This document shows, in pieces, positions 1 to 11,125 of a DNA stretch of 64,000 bases. The position numbers and the translations under genes were made by a program. Under the pieces are notes generated by a model. That model was not told the origin of the DNA and ran no database searches. It saw only the letters and a list, made by a program, of their open reading frames with translations. The DNA is from Nelumbo lutea. Lineage: Eukaryota > Streptophyta > Magnoliopsida > Proteales > Nelumbonaceae. Within the stretch, counting starts at the first letter, position 1. Each line of letters opens with the position of its first letter. The stretch is from positions 116,634,999-116,698,998 of the forward strand of contig JAKGHH010000001.1 of NCBI GenBank assembly GCA_022828595.1, written 5' to 3'.

Positions 1-196
1 CCTTTCTTTTCAAATTTACATACACTAATTCCTAGTAGTCATAAACTAACCACCGTTCTGGCATTTCATGAGAAAGATGATTGTTTTACAGGTTATTCCT
101 GAACAAAATATTCGACGTGTTACAGGCTTATAGCTATCCTTGACAGAGGTAAAAGAAGCTTTAACAGTCCTAAGTGGCTAGAGATAGACATCCGAA

Positions 197-265
197 ATTC
201 CACCACTTGAAAGATTTTTTCTTTTTTCTTTTTTTTTTTATCAGCATTCCACCACTTGAAAGATT
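197..265. repeat. 20 bp direct repeat flanking a poly-T tract
   Basis: ATTCCACCACTTGAAAGATT occurs at 197-216 and again, exactly, at 246-265. The 29 bases between are almost only T with a few C. The arrangement fits a target-site duplication around the remains of a poly(A)-tailed retroposon read on the minus strand. Replication slippage is the alternative. Confidence 0.5.
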
Positions 266-3200
266 GCCAATCCTTCATATTCCCGCTCCCATTTTAGTGC
301 TTGGAAGCAACATTTACCCATTGCTTGATTTCACAAAGGTTAAATCTCTTACCAAGAGAGGAAAATCAATCCTAAGCGTGCTACACCGCTACTAGAAATA
401 GAAAGCATCACAGATTACAACCGTGTGCAGGAGAGAGCCATTTATATGCACTCCCTAGCCTGTGGGTATTATCATTTAATGTGCTCCTATGGTGTGTATT
501 TAAATGCTTGGGTGTCCAATTTTGTGATTTGTTATTTGCATTATTGCCAAATAGGGAAGGGCAGTGTTATTTGACCATTTTTCCAAACAGATCCTGTTGT
601 TGCAAAGAATAGGGGTGCAACTCAGGAGTCCGAGTTAGCATTTGACACTTCTTCGGGCTCAGGCCTATGGGCCGGGCTTATTCAAATTTTGGCAAAAGCA
701 CAACCCAAGCCCGCCCAAGTTGCACCTCCAGCAAAGAAGGAAAGGTCAGCTCCTCTTTAAGGGTTTTGTGGAACAATGGAAGAAAAGGTTAAATAGTAAA
801 ATGTTAGAAGTCCAACTGAAAAAGGCTTAAACCCACAAGGACCCTAGTACACTTGGCTCTTGATATTACAAAAGAAAACATTACCAACCTTCTTTTTGGT
901 AAACAGATCACTATAGCCACTAGCACAGAGCAATGCGGTGCATGTAAAACACATGATAAACCTTTACAGGGGATGTAAATGAAATTCCACCAAATAAAAA
1001 TTTGTAAGAAGTAATAATTACCTTTTGAATAGAGAAATTTAGCTCTGAAAACACTCAAATGGATGAAAAGTTTCTTCAGAAAACTCATGCATCCTAGACC
1101 GTCGCTCTAGGAGATCATAAGGCCTGTAAGTTGGGAAGTAATAACATTAACATTGGATTCATGTATAAAGATATAAAAGACACAGGAAAACAATCTTTAT
1201 CAATACGAAATGAACTGATAATATGAAAAGCAGACTCTATTTGGAACAAAATGATTTAATAACATAAATAACCAGGTAAACAGAGAGTGGAGCACAACAT
1301 AAACAACTATAGAGTGAACTGCATATAGATATGAATTTTAATTGGTTCCAAGTGTTCAAACAACAGGACATCTCTACTTTTACCGCCACAGGATAGAGAA
1401 GTGTTTTGGGGTGAGCATCAAGAGGAGATCAAGATCAGTATATTAGTTGTAGACATTTTTTTAATCATGTTTTAAAATATTGATATTTTCTTTTTAGGGG
1501 TATTTCCGCAATTTTGCTTAGGGCCAGTAGCACCCTACCTGATAGTTAAGTTAGACTAACTATAATTAATTTTCAATTCTAATAGTCAAGATAATAATAT
1601 AGGAAATATGTTGTTTTCTTTGGCTGAAGCTAGTGGCATTTTTTTGGGTGAACAGTAACCAGAGCAATATTCTGTCTTGTAAGATAAAAAAAAAAATAGA
1701 GAACCGAAAAAAAAGAGTTTTTTGTTGGAATGGTTTGACAATGTTGTATCTTTCTTCTCCTATTAACTGTAGCTTTATTGTATTTCTTTCTTCTTTTTTT
1801 ATGTCTCTTCAGTCTTCACTACTTGCAGATCTAAACTCTACAGACCAACAGTTATTACATCCCTCTAACATCAATCCATCGTGATAGATTTAACCATTCC
1901 TCTTAGTTTTCTATGCTAAGAGGTTCCACCAAACGTCATTGTCTAACTCCTCCTCCAGACCTATTTTCAAGAAACTCTTGGTTTTTTTCCTTCCCAAGGC
2001 ATACTTGTCCTACATCAGCCCAAGCCCATCTCCAACTTCGGGACTACCAAACCATCGTCCACTATTCTAGAATTTAGTGGATTTAACATATTGCAGAGAA
2101 TAGTTCAGATTGAAAAGTGTTCTTTTTGCAAAACCTACTGCATGAGGATGAGTGGTTTGCACTCCAAGAAGTTCTTTCCGTAGCTGGTCTTGAGTAACTT
2201 AGCACAACATTTCAAGCATGATTTCTAGCAACCCCACCCACTCCTGATTGGCCTGGATTTCAAATGCAGAAGACATCAGTAAAAATTTTGATAATTACCC
2301 ACTTCCAGATGACCCACTCAAGATGTCTCAGACTGTAATCATCTACTATAGGCCACCCCCAAAGTATGAAGTCAATGACAACCTACTTGAATTCATTTAT
2401 TATCAATAACCAATATGCCACTCTTACCATGATTCAGTCAATAGTAACATCTGCGTTCTACTCTTGTTTTCTAAAACACTTGCAGCTTCTGATTAGCATC
2501 CTAAATCAAAACCAAAAAGAAATTAATTTTATTGTGCAAAGACAAACAATCATCAAATTATAATAAAGCATCTTAAGCCAAAAACAAGAAATGAACTAAT
2601 GTACTAAGCCCAGCTCAGCATGATACAGTAACATTTCAATATCTATACTATGCAAAGCTGATACTTGCCTTGGGGTTCCGTGTAGGTTATAAAAGTTAAA
2701 TCCAAATTCCGTATATCACATATGGTTAATACTTACTTGCACAGGTGCATATCACTTGCTCTTACACTAGTAATACTAAGAAAAGGGACTAAACAACTAA
2801 GAACCAAAAGACAAGGCAACATGATACACCACTAAGGCTCATGAAATGCCAATTTTTATTTTTCGGTGCGGCAGGGGGACTTCCTCCACTTTTTAATAAC
2901 CATGGACACAAAACCTTGACCATCTGGGTATAAGTGCCCTATATTAAGCCCATGATAACCATCCCATCTAGCACTTTTTATGAGAGTTTAGTTAAGAACT
3001 ACATTTGACATACAAAGATTCACAGAAAAATTCACAGCTTGTATTTTATTTTCCTTTTAACTGTTTTCCACAAGTTTCTTTACATTATTTATTCCATAAA
3101 AAGGAACTTAAATGCATTTATATAAGAATATTCTTTCTTTCCCAAACATAATGAAAAGAATTGAGTCTCACTCTGTTCTCTTTCCTTGAGAAATCGGGCT

Positions 3201-3267
3201 CTTTTCTTGAAAGTGGTAAGGCTCCATTGATAGGATTTTGGTATAAAGATTGTACTTGGAAAACTAC

Positions 3268-3307
3268 AAATCATCCTCTTGTTGAAGAGGATGATTTTTT
3301 TTTTTTT
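3268..3307. repeat. 13 bp perfect hairpin followed by a T-run
   Basis: AAATCATCCTCTT (3,268-3,280) and AAGAGGATGATTT (3,285-3,297) form a perfect stem with loop GTTG. A long T-run follows directly. The shape is that of a bacterial intrinsic terminator, but in plant DNA no such role is expected. No gene ends here. Confidence 0.6.
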
Positions 3308-4099
3308 CCTGAAAGGCATTTCTCTCCATTTTCTTTTAAAGCCTTAACATTGTTGAAGATCAAGATGGGCGTTAGTAAACTGAAAGCACCTGCAGTCAAT
3401 CAGTAAAAACAAGTTTCTTATAACTAAAACTATCTGAACTTCTGAAGCCTGAACCGTGCTTTCCCTTGCCATGAAATGTAAAGAAGAAAAAGATGGACTT
3501 CTTGCAACTACCTTTAGCACAAAATGCAAGGATGAAGTTCAACCATCAATGATTTAATATTTATAAGGACCCTTCTAAGCCTCCAACCTTGAATATAACT
3601 TTTACAAAACCAGAGGTGTTACTCCTCCCATAAAACCCATCCGCTGCATTCCACAGTTTAAAAACAAAACTAAATAAATTTTAACAGAACAGAATGACCC
3701 CCTCCTCTCACCCATCCAAATCCCTCCAGACAAAGGCAGATTACTTGAACATAAAGCAGTTCATCAAGTTAGTCAGTCGAACAAAGAGTGGACAATTGAG
3801 CTATTTTGGAACTTAATTTTAGGTAGTAAGTTCCGCCACCCTTAGGCAATCGAACATAAAGCAGTTCATCAAGTTAGCACCAAATGATCAAAAACTTATC
3901 AAAGAAACAAGCTCAACAGAGCAATGCCGCAAATAACCTGCATGGATAACAGAAATAGGCAACCATCCAGCATCTCACAGGCTCACAGTGTCATCAAAAC
4001 AAGAACATCCAAAGGACACATTGACAGCAATTTGTAAAGGAATCTAGTCAGTTCGAAATGTTTCACACAAACTAACGGTTTGAATAACCTAGTTGGAGA

Positions 4100-4740
4100 T
4101 CAATCAAGTAAACCAAGGGAAATAAGTTTCTGAGCTTTTCTTTCGAAGCCATGCAAGGGAGACTGCGACACTTGTCTCAAATTGTTTATATACATGTCAT
4201 GAGAATCCTTCAAGTTAATGAAATTTGATACAATGTAGTCTCTTTGGATAGAAAAAGGCAAAAACGTCTCACAAGCGATATCAACACAGATATTTTCCAA
4301 CTGCACACCACAAGTACTTCGAGATAACCTTTCCTTTGTAAAGCCAATACAAAATTCAACATATATATATCGTTTCGGTGAAATGATTAACCTCAATCAG
4401 ATATATGCAAAATTCAATCAAAATGAAGAAATAAGAAGAACTGCATAGTCGAATAACATATATAGAGATACTTAAAATGCATAGCGAATGTCGATGGTTC
4501 TACTTTCCTAAGACTCGTAGATGTTGCCATCGGAGAAATTCATCATCCCCATTGCAAAAGACCTGTAAACCCTAAATTGACAATATCAGATAATTAAAAA
4601 AGTAAAAATGTATATATTCATTCCGTCTGTGTTTTCATCTCACTTACATCTTTCCCCTTCCCCTTTATTGAAGGGAAAAAGAAGGAAGAGAAAACAGAGA
4701 ACGAGAGGGAGCGAGAGAGTGCTCTGCTTATTGAAGCATG
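4100..4740 (-). other. Possible 5' end and early exons of an unidentified minus-strand transcript
   Basis: On the minus strand, 4,740-4,660 is a pyrimidine-rich leader (CTCTCTCGCTCC type). It is followed by a donor-like AT|GTAAGT at about 4,654, then an acceptor-like TTTACAG|GT at about 4,562. The next exon-like stretch opens a 14-codon ORF (MGMMNFSDGNIYES, then TAG). Further downstream, 4,396-4,100 has an open frame of about 98 residues with no ATG at its start, ending in ISLGLLD and a stop. I do not recognise either peptide. This is an inference from splice-like signals only; transcript data would settle it. Confidence 0.2.
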
Positions 4741-4959
4741 ATTCGTGTTTGGACTGTTGGATCGGTTTCCAACCGTAAATTAGGAACATCTCCCGCCTCC
4801 GTTGCGGATATAAAATTCCGTGAAATTAAGGAGAGGCGCGAAAATTCTGTTCGGATTTCGGCACGAGTCTGGATCTCCTGGATCTCCTCCCAACCAAAAA
4901 ACCTTCCAACACCTGTATCCGCACGTCTCACCACAATCCAGTCGGATTCACATCTGCGC

Positions 4960-5400
4960 CGAGTTCGAATATGCCCCCCACCAGGTTGCGCCCCAAAAAT
5001 GTCCTACAGTCTTAGAATCGGCCGCGTGTCCTCCCACACGTATGCGTCTCATTCTCGTATGGAGTTAACGGGACGGCTGTTAGTTCGTCCTATTAGCTCT
5101 CATTTCACCCCAAAACGAGTTTCACTCACTCCCCTATTTCTCGTTCATACTCGGTCTCCCACTCCCCTGCCCTCTCAAACTCATCCACACCACCTCCACC
5201 CCCGCTTGAGACTGTCAAGAAATCCGACGGACGATCATTTCGGAAAATACACCGGCGGTATGTATTCTCCGTCCCTCTCATCTCATCTACTATTGAATCT
5301 GTTTCTCTAAGTTTTTTTTTTTTTTTTTAACAATATTTTTTTCAATGGAAAAAACAGAGAAGGGAAGAATCGCCGGCAGATACAGGTATCGGTTTTTCTA
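4960..5400 (+). repeat. Left arm of a split inverted duplication, promoter/exon-like
   Basis: This segment reads on plus what 9,910-9,757 followed by 6,788-6,515 reads on minus, at roughly 80-85% identity by eye. Shared landmarks include CCCCCCACC, GCTCTCATTTCACCCCAAAA, CACTCCC, an SFRKIHRR-like coding stretch, and a donor-like CGG|TATG or GG|GTATG. One arm has KKSDGRSFRKIHRR and the other KKSDIRLFRKMHRR. The two arms differ by a 1 bp indel just upstream, so the coding frame is broken in at least one. It may be a duplicated promoter plus first exon of an unrecognised gene. Confidence 0.6.
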
Positions 5401-6514
5401 AGACAATGTATGGGAGGTGCCCAAATTACCGATGTATAATTACTCTGTTAAAAATACTACTCTTGAAAAGACTAAGGTTGTATAATGCATGCTATGTACA
5501 AATGGAAAATCGAAGACCGAAAACAGAACTCCCTAAAAAACCAGAATACCAACAACCAATACCTTATAGAAGACTCAGAGAAAAATCAAGCAATTCAACA
5601 GACACACTAGAAATCAATTTGAGTATTCAGGCCTATAACCCTTACATAACACATTGTAAGATCAAATTGGCAAACAGAATGTACTAAAACATTTTAAATC
5701 ACAATTTTGAGGTATAGATCTTGCAACGGCCTTTTGGTAAAGAAAAGGCTTAGGAGACATGGACAGTGAACTGAAGAAACAAGACAAAATCTTTCCAGAC
5801 AATTGGATGGTGAAGATGGGCTAGAATTTCCTATGACACAAATTTCGGCAAGTAGACATGAACAAATTCCATCTCGACAACCGCTACTACCATTCTATAC
5901 TTCTGCATGAATTGGCATTGGCTCAACACCACCATACTGGTCTGATGAACATATTTCAGCTTGAGGTTGTTTTATTTTATCACCTTTTCCATGGAACTGG
6001 ACAGTGGACCCAGTGCTGTATTCAGAAGGGGTCTCGGAGTTGAATGCTCAGTAACCGTAACACCTTTTTCAGTCTAAAACCAACATATTTATTACCTGAT
6101 AGAAGGTCCTTAAAATCCATTTGGGAGATTTTATGTGGGTGCAGATCACCTTCTTTAGTTTGATTTAATAAATCTTGGAGTTCCTAAATATTAAACTTCA
6201 AGCTTGACAGCATTAGAAGATATACTAATAGCTTTGAATTATCTATAATGAAAATTTAAGAAATTAAGTTTTCTCACCTTCCAAGCATTTTCAAGACTCT
6301 GGTTGGTGTTCTCAGTATTAACTTAACTTTCAGTGCAACTGAGCTGAGTAGTTCTTAGTCTTTTCAAGAATCGTCGGCATATACATTGTGTTGATAATCT
6401 GAATGTGAAGTTATATATTGTAAGCATATGAATGAAACGGTATCGATTTTTTCCATTGCAAACTAGGCAACACCCAATTAAAAAAATTCAGTTGTGAAAT
6501 ATAAAGAAATATAA
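5401..6514. other. Spacer between inverted arms, no gene seen
   Basis: About 1.1 kb of AT-rich DNA separates the two arms. Short open frames here show no family resemblance and no consistent splice structure. Confidence 0.5.
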
Positions 6515-6788
6515 AGAGTAAGAAAACCGCAACTGTTATCTGCCGCGATTCTTCCCTTCTGCATTTTTTCCATTCCAAAAAAAAAAAGTTTAAAGAACTT
6601 AGAAAAAGAGATTCAAGAGTATATGAGATGAAAGGGACGAAGATTGCATACCTCCGGTGCATCTTCCGAAACAATCGTATGTCGGATTTTTTGGCAATCT
6701 CAGGCGAGGAAGGAGGTGGGGCAGACTGAGTTTTAGAGGGCAAGGGAGTGAGAGACCGAGTATAAGTGGAAAAGAAGGGAGTGAAACT
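6515..6788 (-). repeat. Right arm of the inverted duplication, proximal part
   Basis: Reverse complement of the 5,120-5,400 segment, including the SFRKIHRR-like coding stretch (here RLFRKMHRR) and the poly-T tract after it. The arm is interrupted at 6,788 by an LTR element and resumes at 9,757; removing the element and one AAACT makes the arm continuous with its partner. Confidence 0.6.
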
Positions 6789-7810
6789 TGATGTGACCGT
6801 TTCTGGTCACGTATCAATTTTTTGGCTAAGTACCTCGTCAGTGATGTCTGCTCCCAAGTGGCCTGTGACTCAGAGGCTGAAGTGGAGCTCCCTAGTGGCG
6901 AGCTATCTGGTGGCGAACTGCTTGGTGGTGAGCTACTTGGTGGTGAACTACCTTGATGAGCTGCTTGGTGGTGAGCTACCTAGTGGCGAATTGCCTTGTG
7001 GTGAGTTAACTTGATGAGTTACTTGGTGGTGAGCTACCTGGTCGTAAACTGCCTTGTGGTGAGCTACCTTGATGAGCCTACTTGGTGGTGAGCTACCTGG
7101 TGGCGAACTGCCTGTGAGGTGCCGAGCTGCCTATGAGATGTCGGGCAAGTGCCGAGCTGGGCAGGTTAGGTGACGAGCTTCCTTGCTCTTTAGAGACCTA
7201 CAAGGAACCAAATGTCAGAGGACTTGTGGGGACTAACCCGGTGAGGACGCTCCAATGCTTAAGTCAGTACTCTCATAATAGAATGCGAGCTAGAAATCAC
7301 AAAGTCTAAGAGCTAGAACTTGCTTACTTGCTCTCTCTCCTTGCCCTTGGGGTTGGTGCCTTTATATAGGCATTGTTTGGCGTGGGCTTCACGCACCATA
7401 TCCGAGATTTCTGCGATATTGTCTAAGTGGTTTGAGATTCCTGGAGGTAACCACCATGCACATTGACCACCCTCTGGATTGTTCGGCACGTGAGCCAACT
7501 TCAAAGGATCGTGGGAGTGTGTAGGATATGCATGCCAAATTTTCGGCGAGCATATCTTGCAGGTCGCCAAGTTGGCGCCTAGGCCAGGCCGCCGGGCCAC
7601 CAGGTCGTGCCTGTGCCAGGCTGTTAGCTCGCGCTAGGGCCAGGTCGCGCCTGTGCTAGGCCGCGCCTATGCCAGGCTGCTAGGCCACCAGGTGGGACAC
7701 CATCAACTTGGCTAAGGCAAGTTGTTGCTAAAGTGGTTTCGGGTGTCACCTAGTTGTTTTGAGGTGCCACATGTCACAATATCATTGGAGGGCCAAATCC
7801 ATCATCATCA
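6789..7810 (-). repeat. 3' LTR of the deletion derivative
   Basis: Starts TGATGTGACC and ends CATCATCA on plus. It carries a minus-strand TATA-type CTATATAAAGG near 7,354-7,364 and the conserved element CACTCCRATGCTTAAG also seen in the solo LTRs. Two internal minisatellites are present: GGTGGCGAGCTACCT-like units at about 6,893-7,110 and GCCAGGTCGCGCCTGTG-like units at about 7,560-7,690. Confidence 0.85.
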
Positions 7811-8689
7811 TTTGCCCCCCACTCCCGAGCTAAAAGTAACTCGACGAAGGGAGTAGATTTCTCCTTTTCGCCCGGAATGAATAATTCGATGAGCTCGTAA
7901 GCGTCGATTCAATTCCTTAGGCTCTGGGAGCGACTCACAGTCCACTCCTTGATTTTGCCCATGCCGAAGAGGCGACTAGGTCTTATATGGTGAGGAGTTC
8001 TTCACTAGTTCGGTATTTTGGCCCTTAGGCTCAGGGAGCGACTCGTAGTCCACTCTCCTTGGTATTTGATTTTGCCCATGCCGGAGAGGCGACTGGATCT
8101 TGTGACGAGGAATCCTCTTATCAGTTCGTCAATTCCTGCCTGACCATGCCGCTAGGTCGACGCCCGTGCCAGGTCGCGCCAAGTCGGCGCATGTACTAGG
8201 CTGCCAGGACTTCAGGCCGCGTGCAGGCCACGCCAGACTGCGCGCTGGCCGCCGGGTGGGCACCTTAGAGCTATGATTGTGCTGCATCAGGCTCGTAATG
8301 CCGATCACCCACTCCTAAAAGAAGCTACTAGGAGCTCGACCTTCGGGGGGAAACACTACTAACTTTGGGTCACTATCTCACATGGGAGCCTTGGAAGGCT
8401 CGACCAGCAAGGGCGCCCATGTAGTCTGTTGGCCGCCACCTCCCATGGAAGCCACGAAGAGCTCATCTTTGTAGAGGCGACCTCACGAAGAGGACTGTTG
8501 AGGTTTTATCTGAATTGAAAGTAAAGTTGGTAGAGCTACTTAGTCTGTTAGCTCCCTGCATAGTCTTTGAGTTCATAAAAAATGGAAAGTATGAAGCGAG
8601 AGCTTTTAGTTTCTAAGAAGTGAGGGCTTAGCTTTCTGGGAGAAGAGGACTTAGCTTTTTGTAGGATGAGAACTTAACTTTTGTAGCGT

Positions 8690-8709
8690 ATCCAACAGAT
8701 GGCACCAAA
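8690..8709 (-). other. Primer binding site, Tat type
   Basis: Directly inside the 5' LTR the minus strand reads TTTGGTGCCATCTGTTGG. It matches the position and form of the sites in the two other Tat-type elements here (ATTGGTGTCATTTGTGGG and TTTGGCACTGTCTGTGGG). Confidence 0.7.
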
Positions 8710-9756
8710 TGATGTGCCCATTTCTGGTCATGTATCAATTTTTTGGCTAAGTACCTCGTTAGTGACGTATGCTCCCAAGTGGCCTGTGACTCAGAGGCTA
8801 AAGTAGAGCTCCCTAGTGGCGAGCTGTCTGGTGGCGAGCTACCTAGTGGCGAACTGCCTGGTGGTGAGCTATCTGGTGGCGAATTGCCTAGTGGTGAACT
8901 ACCTTGATGAGCTGCTTGGTGGTGAGCTACTTGGTGGCGAACTGCCTTGTGGTGAGCTACTTGGTGGTGAGCTACCTGGTGGTGAACTGCCTGTGAGGTG
9001 TCGAGCTACCTGTGAGGTGTCGGGCAGGTGCCGAACTGACTAGGTATCGGGTAGGTGCCAAACTGACCAGGTACCAAGCTGGGCAGGTTAGGTGACGAGC
9101 TTCCTTGCTCTTTAGAGACCTGCAAGGAACCAAATGTTAGAGGACCCAGGGGGGTTAACCCGGCAAGGTCACTCCAATGCTTAAGTCAATACTCTCATAG
9201 TAGACTGTGAGCTAGAAATCACAAAGTCTAAGAGCTAGAACTTGCTTACTTGCTTATTTGCTCTCTCTCCTTGCCCTTGGCGTTGGTGCCTTTATATAGG
9301 CATTGTTTGGCGTGGGCTTCACGCACCATATCCGAGATTTCTGCGATGTTGTCTAAGTGGTTTGAGATTCCTGGAGGTAACCGCCATGCATGTTGACCAC
9401 CCTTCGGATCGTTTGGCATGTGGACCAACTTCCAAGGATCGTGGGATTGTTAGGATATGCATGCTGAATTTGTTGACGAGCACATCTCGTGGGTCGCCAG
9501 GTCGACGCCTGGGCCAGGCTGCCAGGTCGTGCCTGTGCCAGGCTATTAGCTCGCGCTTGTGCTAGGCTGCCAGCTTGCGCCAGGGCCAGGCCGCGCTTGT
9601 GCCAGGCCACGCCTGTGCTAGGCTGCCAGGCCACCAGGTGGGACACCATCAACTTGGCTAAGGAAAGTTGTTGCCAAAGTGGTTTCGGGTGTCACCTAGT
9701 TGTTATGAGGTGCCATGTGTCACAATATCATTGGAGGGCCATATCCACCCTCATCA
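8710..9756 (-). repeat. 5' LTR of the deletion derivative
   Basis: Same family as 6,789-7,810, with the same TATA-type box (minus, about 9,296-9,306) and the same two minisatellites in different repeat numbers. The copies differ by many substitutions and small indels, mostly in the repeat arrays, so the insertion is not very recent. Confidence 0.85.
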
Positions 9757-9910
9757 AAACTCATTTTGGGGTGAAAATGTGAAATGGGAGCTAACGGGAC
9801 GAATTAACAGCCGTCTGTTAGCTTAGCATGAGAATGAGGACGCATAATTGATTCTAAGGCTATGGGATGTTTTTAGGGCGCAAGCAGGTGGGGGGCAGAT
9901 TCGAATTCCT
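9757..9910 (-). repeat. Right arm of the inverted duplication, distal part
   Basis: Reverse complement of about 4,960-5,115. It begins with the second copy of the AAACT target duplication and ends where similarity to the left arm stops, near the CCCCCCACC landmark. No gene is seen from here to 10,416. Confidence 0.6.
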
Positions 9911-10421
9911 CCCCAGTCACCCAAATGTATGAACATAGACCTTGTTGAAATAGATTTGGAATAGTTTTTGTTGAAGGTCCCAACTTGTTGAGTACCAACC
10001 AAATAGGCAGATAGTGTGAATCGTATAGCTCAAAATTGAATCAAATCATGGATCCAAATTTGACACGTATATAGTGTTTAAATACATACAAAATAATACT
10101 AGATTCAAGGTTTTGCACTCTATATATTTGTATTTGTACTTCTTCCAAATTGAGATTAAAAGGGAAGAAACTATAGAGCTTGGATCTCCTGTCCACAAGA
10201 ATCCTACCCATGATTACCTATAGGACACTATGGTTGTATATTAAAAACATCTTTGTTAGGAGAGCATATATGCTTCTTACAAAGCGCTCATCACATTGAC
10301 CTCATAGTATGTACCAACCACACATCAGGAACATCTCCCGTATTTGTATGTTATTATTCATGCGAGATACTCCCATTACATGATGGAATGTGACTGTGAG
10401 GTCGGTGTGGGGGGTGCTCTC

Positions 10422-11120
10422 TGATGCTGCGCAATCTGGCTGCTCCTAGCTGGAGATGACTCGGCTTCTAGTAGACAACAGACTAGATGGATCTGCACAG
10501 AGAGAATTAGAGAACCCGAGGGTGCTTACCCAGTAAGGTCACTCCGATGCTTAAGTCAGTAACTTGCGAGCTGGAGGTAATTTAGAAAGCTAGAGAGCTA
10601 GTGAGCAGTGATTACATGTACCTTTGCCCCCAAAGGGTTGGGGTCTTTATATACTAGAGTCCTTGCGGGTTTTTCATAGTGGTTCTGGGATTCTTGTCGT
10701 GATGAAGCCCGTTACCGAATTAATAGGAGATAACATCGCTAGCCGATAAGGCATATCACTATCGTTCGAATCGGCTGGAGGAGATGAGGCCAGCTGTTAC
10801 AAGGCGTGATCCCGTAAAACGTGGAATCCAATAATGAGATCTTCGGGGTTATCATGTAGAGATCGGTCAATATTACCCGAACTAATGCCACCTGGGTCTG
10901 ACCTGCTACGGACACTGAGGTGCCTGGTAACTGATGTGATCTTAATGCAATCGTGCCCTAAAGTGAACTTATCCCGAGGTGGGCCTGCCCCGAGGTGGTT
11001 CAGTTATCTGAGCTTGGTCGATTGCAGACTTGTGTACGTTGGGATGAGCTATCATTCTGTTAGCTAGGTCGTGTCCACGTGTTCCTCTATTATTAGGTCG
11101 GGCCAAATCACCCTACATCA
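10422..11120 (-). mobile_element. Solo LTR of a Tat-type Ty3/Gypsy element
   Basis: A single 699 bp LTR begins TGATGCTGCG and ends CCTACATCA, with identical 5 bp flanks CTCTC (10,417-10,421 and 11,121-11,125). Its body has the CACTCCGATGCTTAAG element and a TATATA box (about 10,650) as in the other LTRs, giving minus orientation. No internal region remains, consistent with LTR-LTR recombination. Confidence 0.9.
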
Positions 11121-11125
11121 CTCTC

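Larger units (their letters stand above)
1..4099. other. Intergenic or unassigned AT-rich DNA
   Basis: No ORF here resembles a protein family I recognise. The longest frames are short, low in complexity and lack splice or codon support. Noticeable structures are a 20 bp direct repeat around a T-rich tract (197-265) and a 13 bp hairpin followed by a T-run (3,268-3,307). Introns or UTR of an unrecognised gene cannot be excluded. Confidence 0.5.
6789..9756 (-). mobile_element. Non-autonomous deletion derivative of a Tat-type Ty3/Gypsy element
   Basis: Two LTRs of about 1.0 kb (6,789-7,810 and 8,710-9,756) begin TGATG and end CATCA. They enclose only 899 bp. The host duplication AAACT is perfect on both sides (6,784-6,788 and 9,757-9,761). 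Sense is minus: next to the right LTR the minus strand reads TTTGGTGCCATCTGTTGG, a Tat-style primer site, and next to the left LTR it reads GGGAGTGGGGGGCAAA, a polypurine tract. The internal stretch 7,918-8,060 matches, in reverse, the segment just after integrase of the plus-strand Tat element at 62,880-63,010. No gag or pol remains, so it would depend on enzymes of a relative. Confidence 0.85.

Noticed and set aside
3268..3307. Bacterial intrinsic terminator
   Set aside because: The shape fits, but the sequence context is plant nuclear DNA and no gene ends here; recorded only as a hairpin.
4738..5310. 190-codon plus-strand open frame starting MIRVWTVG
   Set aside because: It runs through the inverted-duplication arm, has no family resemblance, and its partner arm carries a 1 bp shift and a donor-like site. 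It looks like chance openness of a promoter/exon region.
7560..9640. Regularly spaced repeats that could be read as a CRISPR-like array
   Set aside because: Units are contiguous and degenerate with no unique spacers; they are LTR minisatellites in a plant genome.
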